Position numbers and translations under genes: made by a program. The notes beneath the pieces are model-generated. The model was not told where the DNA came from and made no database searches. It saw nothing but the letters and a program-made list of their open reading frames with translations. Below, one piece after another: positions 63,017-64,000 of a DNA stretch of 64,000 nt. The stretch is taken from positions 1 through 64,000 of the forward strand of contig NZ_FNIQ01000002.1 in NCBI RefSeq assembly GCF_900104025.1, written 5' to 3'. Each line of letters starts with the position of its first letter. Position 1 is the stretch's first letter. The stretch is from Geodermatophilus sp. DSM 45219 (GTDB lineage: Bacteria > Actinomycetota > Actinomycetes > Mycobacteriales > Geodermatophilaceae).

Positions 63017-63727
63017 TCAGCCGTGCCTTGAGCTGCCCGCGCCGCTGCGTGCCGCAGCGACGACGCCGGCGCCGAACACCAGCACGAGGACCTGGAAGGC
63101 CGGGGAGGCGACCTGCTGGAACCCGCTGTCCAGGCCGCTGTACCCGACGTCGACCCCCACGCTCAGCGACACGATCCCGGCCAGGACGGCGACCCACCCG
63201 GTCCAGCCGGCCAGCAGTCGCGCGACCAGGATCGTCACGCCGAACAGCAGCAGCGTCGCGCCCAGCAGCACGCGGAAGTAGCTCTGCGCACCCCACTCCG
63301 TCCACCGCACGGTCTCCGCGTCGGCGAAGCGGACCGCCTTCTCCGACCCCTCGGCGGCGACCCAGGCGTCGACGGCCTGCTTCAGGGTGATCCCGTCGAC
63401 GGCCTGCAGCAGGGCCCACACGGCGGCCGTGGCCACGGCGAGCCCCGCGGCGGACGCCGACAGCACCGGCGCCCTGGACCGCAGTGCCAGGTGGAGGACG
63501 ACCAGCCCGCCGAGGGCCAGCAGGACCCCGACGAACTGAGCGAGGTGGACCCACTCCCACGAGTCGCTCGCGGCGTACTCGGCGAAGATCGCCTCGTGGA
63601 CGTCCTCGTCCCCGGACGGGTGGAACAGCATGGTCACCGCTGCGGTGAGGACGATCCCGGCGAGGAGCAGGATCCCGCTCCACCGCAGGAGGTGCCGCTC
63701 CGTCCGGAGCTCGGTTGCCGACGTCAT
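63017..63727 (-). CDS. DUF4386-like multi-pass membrane protein
   Basis: A 236-residue protein with about six membrane helices (G-I-L-L-L-A-G-I-V-L-T-A-A-V-T at 17-35, F-V-G-V-L-L-A-L-G-G-L-V-V-L-H near 65-83, and others to the C-terminus). The loop F-H-P-S-G-D-E-D after helix 1 recurs in DUF4386-like proteins. ATG at 63727 has AAGGG 6 bases upstream. Function unknown. Confidence 0.75.
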   Translation of the reverse strand: MTSATELRTERHLLRWSGILLLAGIVLTAAVTMLFHPSGDEDVHEAIFAEYAASDSWEWVHLAQFVGVLLALGGLVVLHLALRSRAPVLSASAAGLAVATAAVWALLQAVDGITLKQAVDAWVAAEGSEKAVRFADAETVRWTEWGAQSYFRVLLGATLLLFGVTILVARLLAGWTGWVAVLAGIVSLSVGVDVGYSGLDSGFQQVASPAFQVLVLVFGAGVVAAARSGAGSSRHG

Positions 63728-63834
63728 GGCTGCCCCTTCCGCCGAACGGCGGCCTGTGGGTCAGGGTAGCGACGGGGCAGGTCGCACGGGGCCCGACCGC
63801 ACCTGGGGTGCATGGGCCCGCCCGAACGCTCGGT

Positions 63835-64000
63835 TCAGGTCCCCGGGCGCAGCCCCGCGAGGGTCACGTCGACGAGTCGGTGCACCGCCGTCTCCGAGGG
63901 GAGGTCGCCGGCGGCGGCGAGAGCGTGCAGGCAGTAGGTCGCCAGCTCCCCGGCCGGGACGTCGCCGCGCAGCTCCCCGCTCCGCGCTCCGGCCTCGACG
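63835..64000 (-). CDS. TetR-type regulator, C-terminal fragment (window edge)
   Basis: 55 codons of the 3' end, cut by the window edge. The tail reads G-E-L-R-G-D-V-P-A-G-E-L-A-T-Y-C-L-H-A-L, then V-H-R-L-V-D-V-T-L-A-G-L-R-P, typical of the ligand domain of TetR regulators. The DNA-binding part lies outside the window. Confidence 0.7.
   Translation of the reverse strand, partial: VEAGARSGELRGDVPAGELATYCLHALAAAGDLPSETAVHRLVDVTLAGLRPGT

Overview
This window is very high-GC DNA with GTG starts, leaderless TAnnnT-N6-8-GTG promoters, a SteA/SteB pair and an scpAB locus preceded by a ParA gene. That combination points to an actinobacterial chromosome. Gene content and the dispersed intergenic repeats resemble Geodermatophilaceae (Blastococcus, Geodermatophilus, Modestobacter). 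The family-level guess is inference.

Layout. 1-12.5 kb: 3' end of a 5S rRNA with its terminator, an Arg-rich repeat/TPR protein, a small SSB-like protein, a DUF1015 gene divergent from a TPR gene and a HAD-IIA phosphatase, an SCP2 protein, then the operon tlyA-nadK-recN, a methyltransferase, a lipoprotein and a TetR regulator. 12.7-23.3 kb: an envelope/division cluster of steA, steB, a GT4-type prenyl-phosphate transferase homologue, a MurJ-type flippase, a glycosyltransferase and a large phosphatase-like membrane protein, followed by pyrG and a Nudix hydrolase. 23.3-32 kb: two secreted/membrane proteins, a GlcG-like protein, ald, xerD, parA, a ribbon-helix-helix-like gene, scpA, scpB and rluB. 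32-39.3 kb: ROK repressor/xylA/xylB with one shared operator, then aroH, cmk, der and an alpha/beta hydrolase.

39.3-52.3 kb is an accessory island at a tRNA-Pro(GGG) gene. The 3' half of the tRNA and about 150 bp of downstream sequence recur in diverged form at its far end (52134-52311), with two further partial copies inside. The island carries a MazEF-like toxin-antitoxin pair, a sugar isomerase/epimerase, long gene-poor stretches and a 2771-residue secreted RHS/YD-repeat protein. That protein ends in a self-cleaving HINT domain and a GIY-YIG-like nuclease toxin; a small overlapping gene behind it is the likely immunity gene. A frameshifted IS5-type transposase remnant follows. No integrase is visible.

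52.4-57 kb holds three uncharacterised secreted or membrane genes on the minus strand, one a trypsin-like protein lacking its catalytic His and Ser. 57.3-63 kb holds an enoyl-CoA hydratase and an Asp23/Gls24 envelope-stress cluster: an ECF sigma factor and a zinc-finger/Asp23 fusion on one strand, and on the other three Asp23-type proteins, a tiny HPD-motif protein, a DUF2273-type membrane protein, a DUF6286-type protein and AmaP. The window closes with a membrane protein and a truncated TetR gene.

Two repeat families cross the housekeeping regions: roughly 55-bp hairpins, mostly between genes, and short spacers that supply the ribosome binding site of the next gene.
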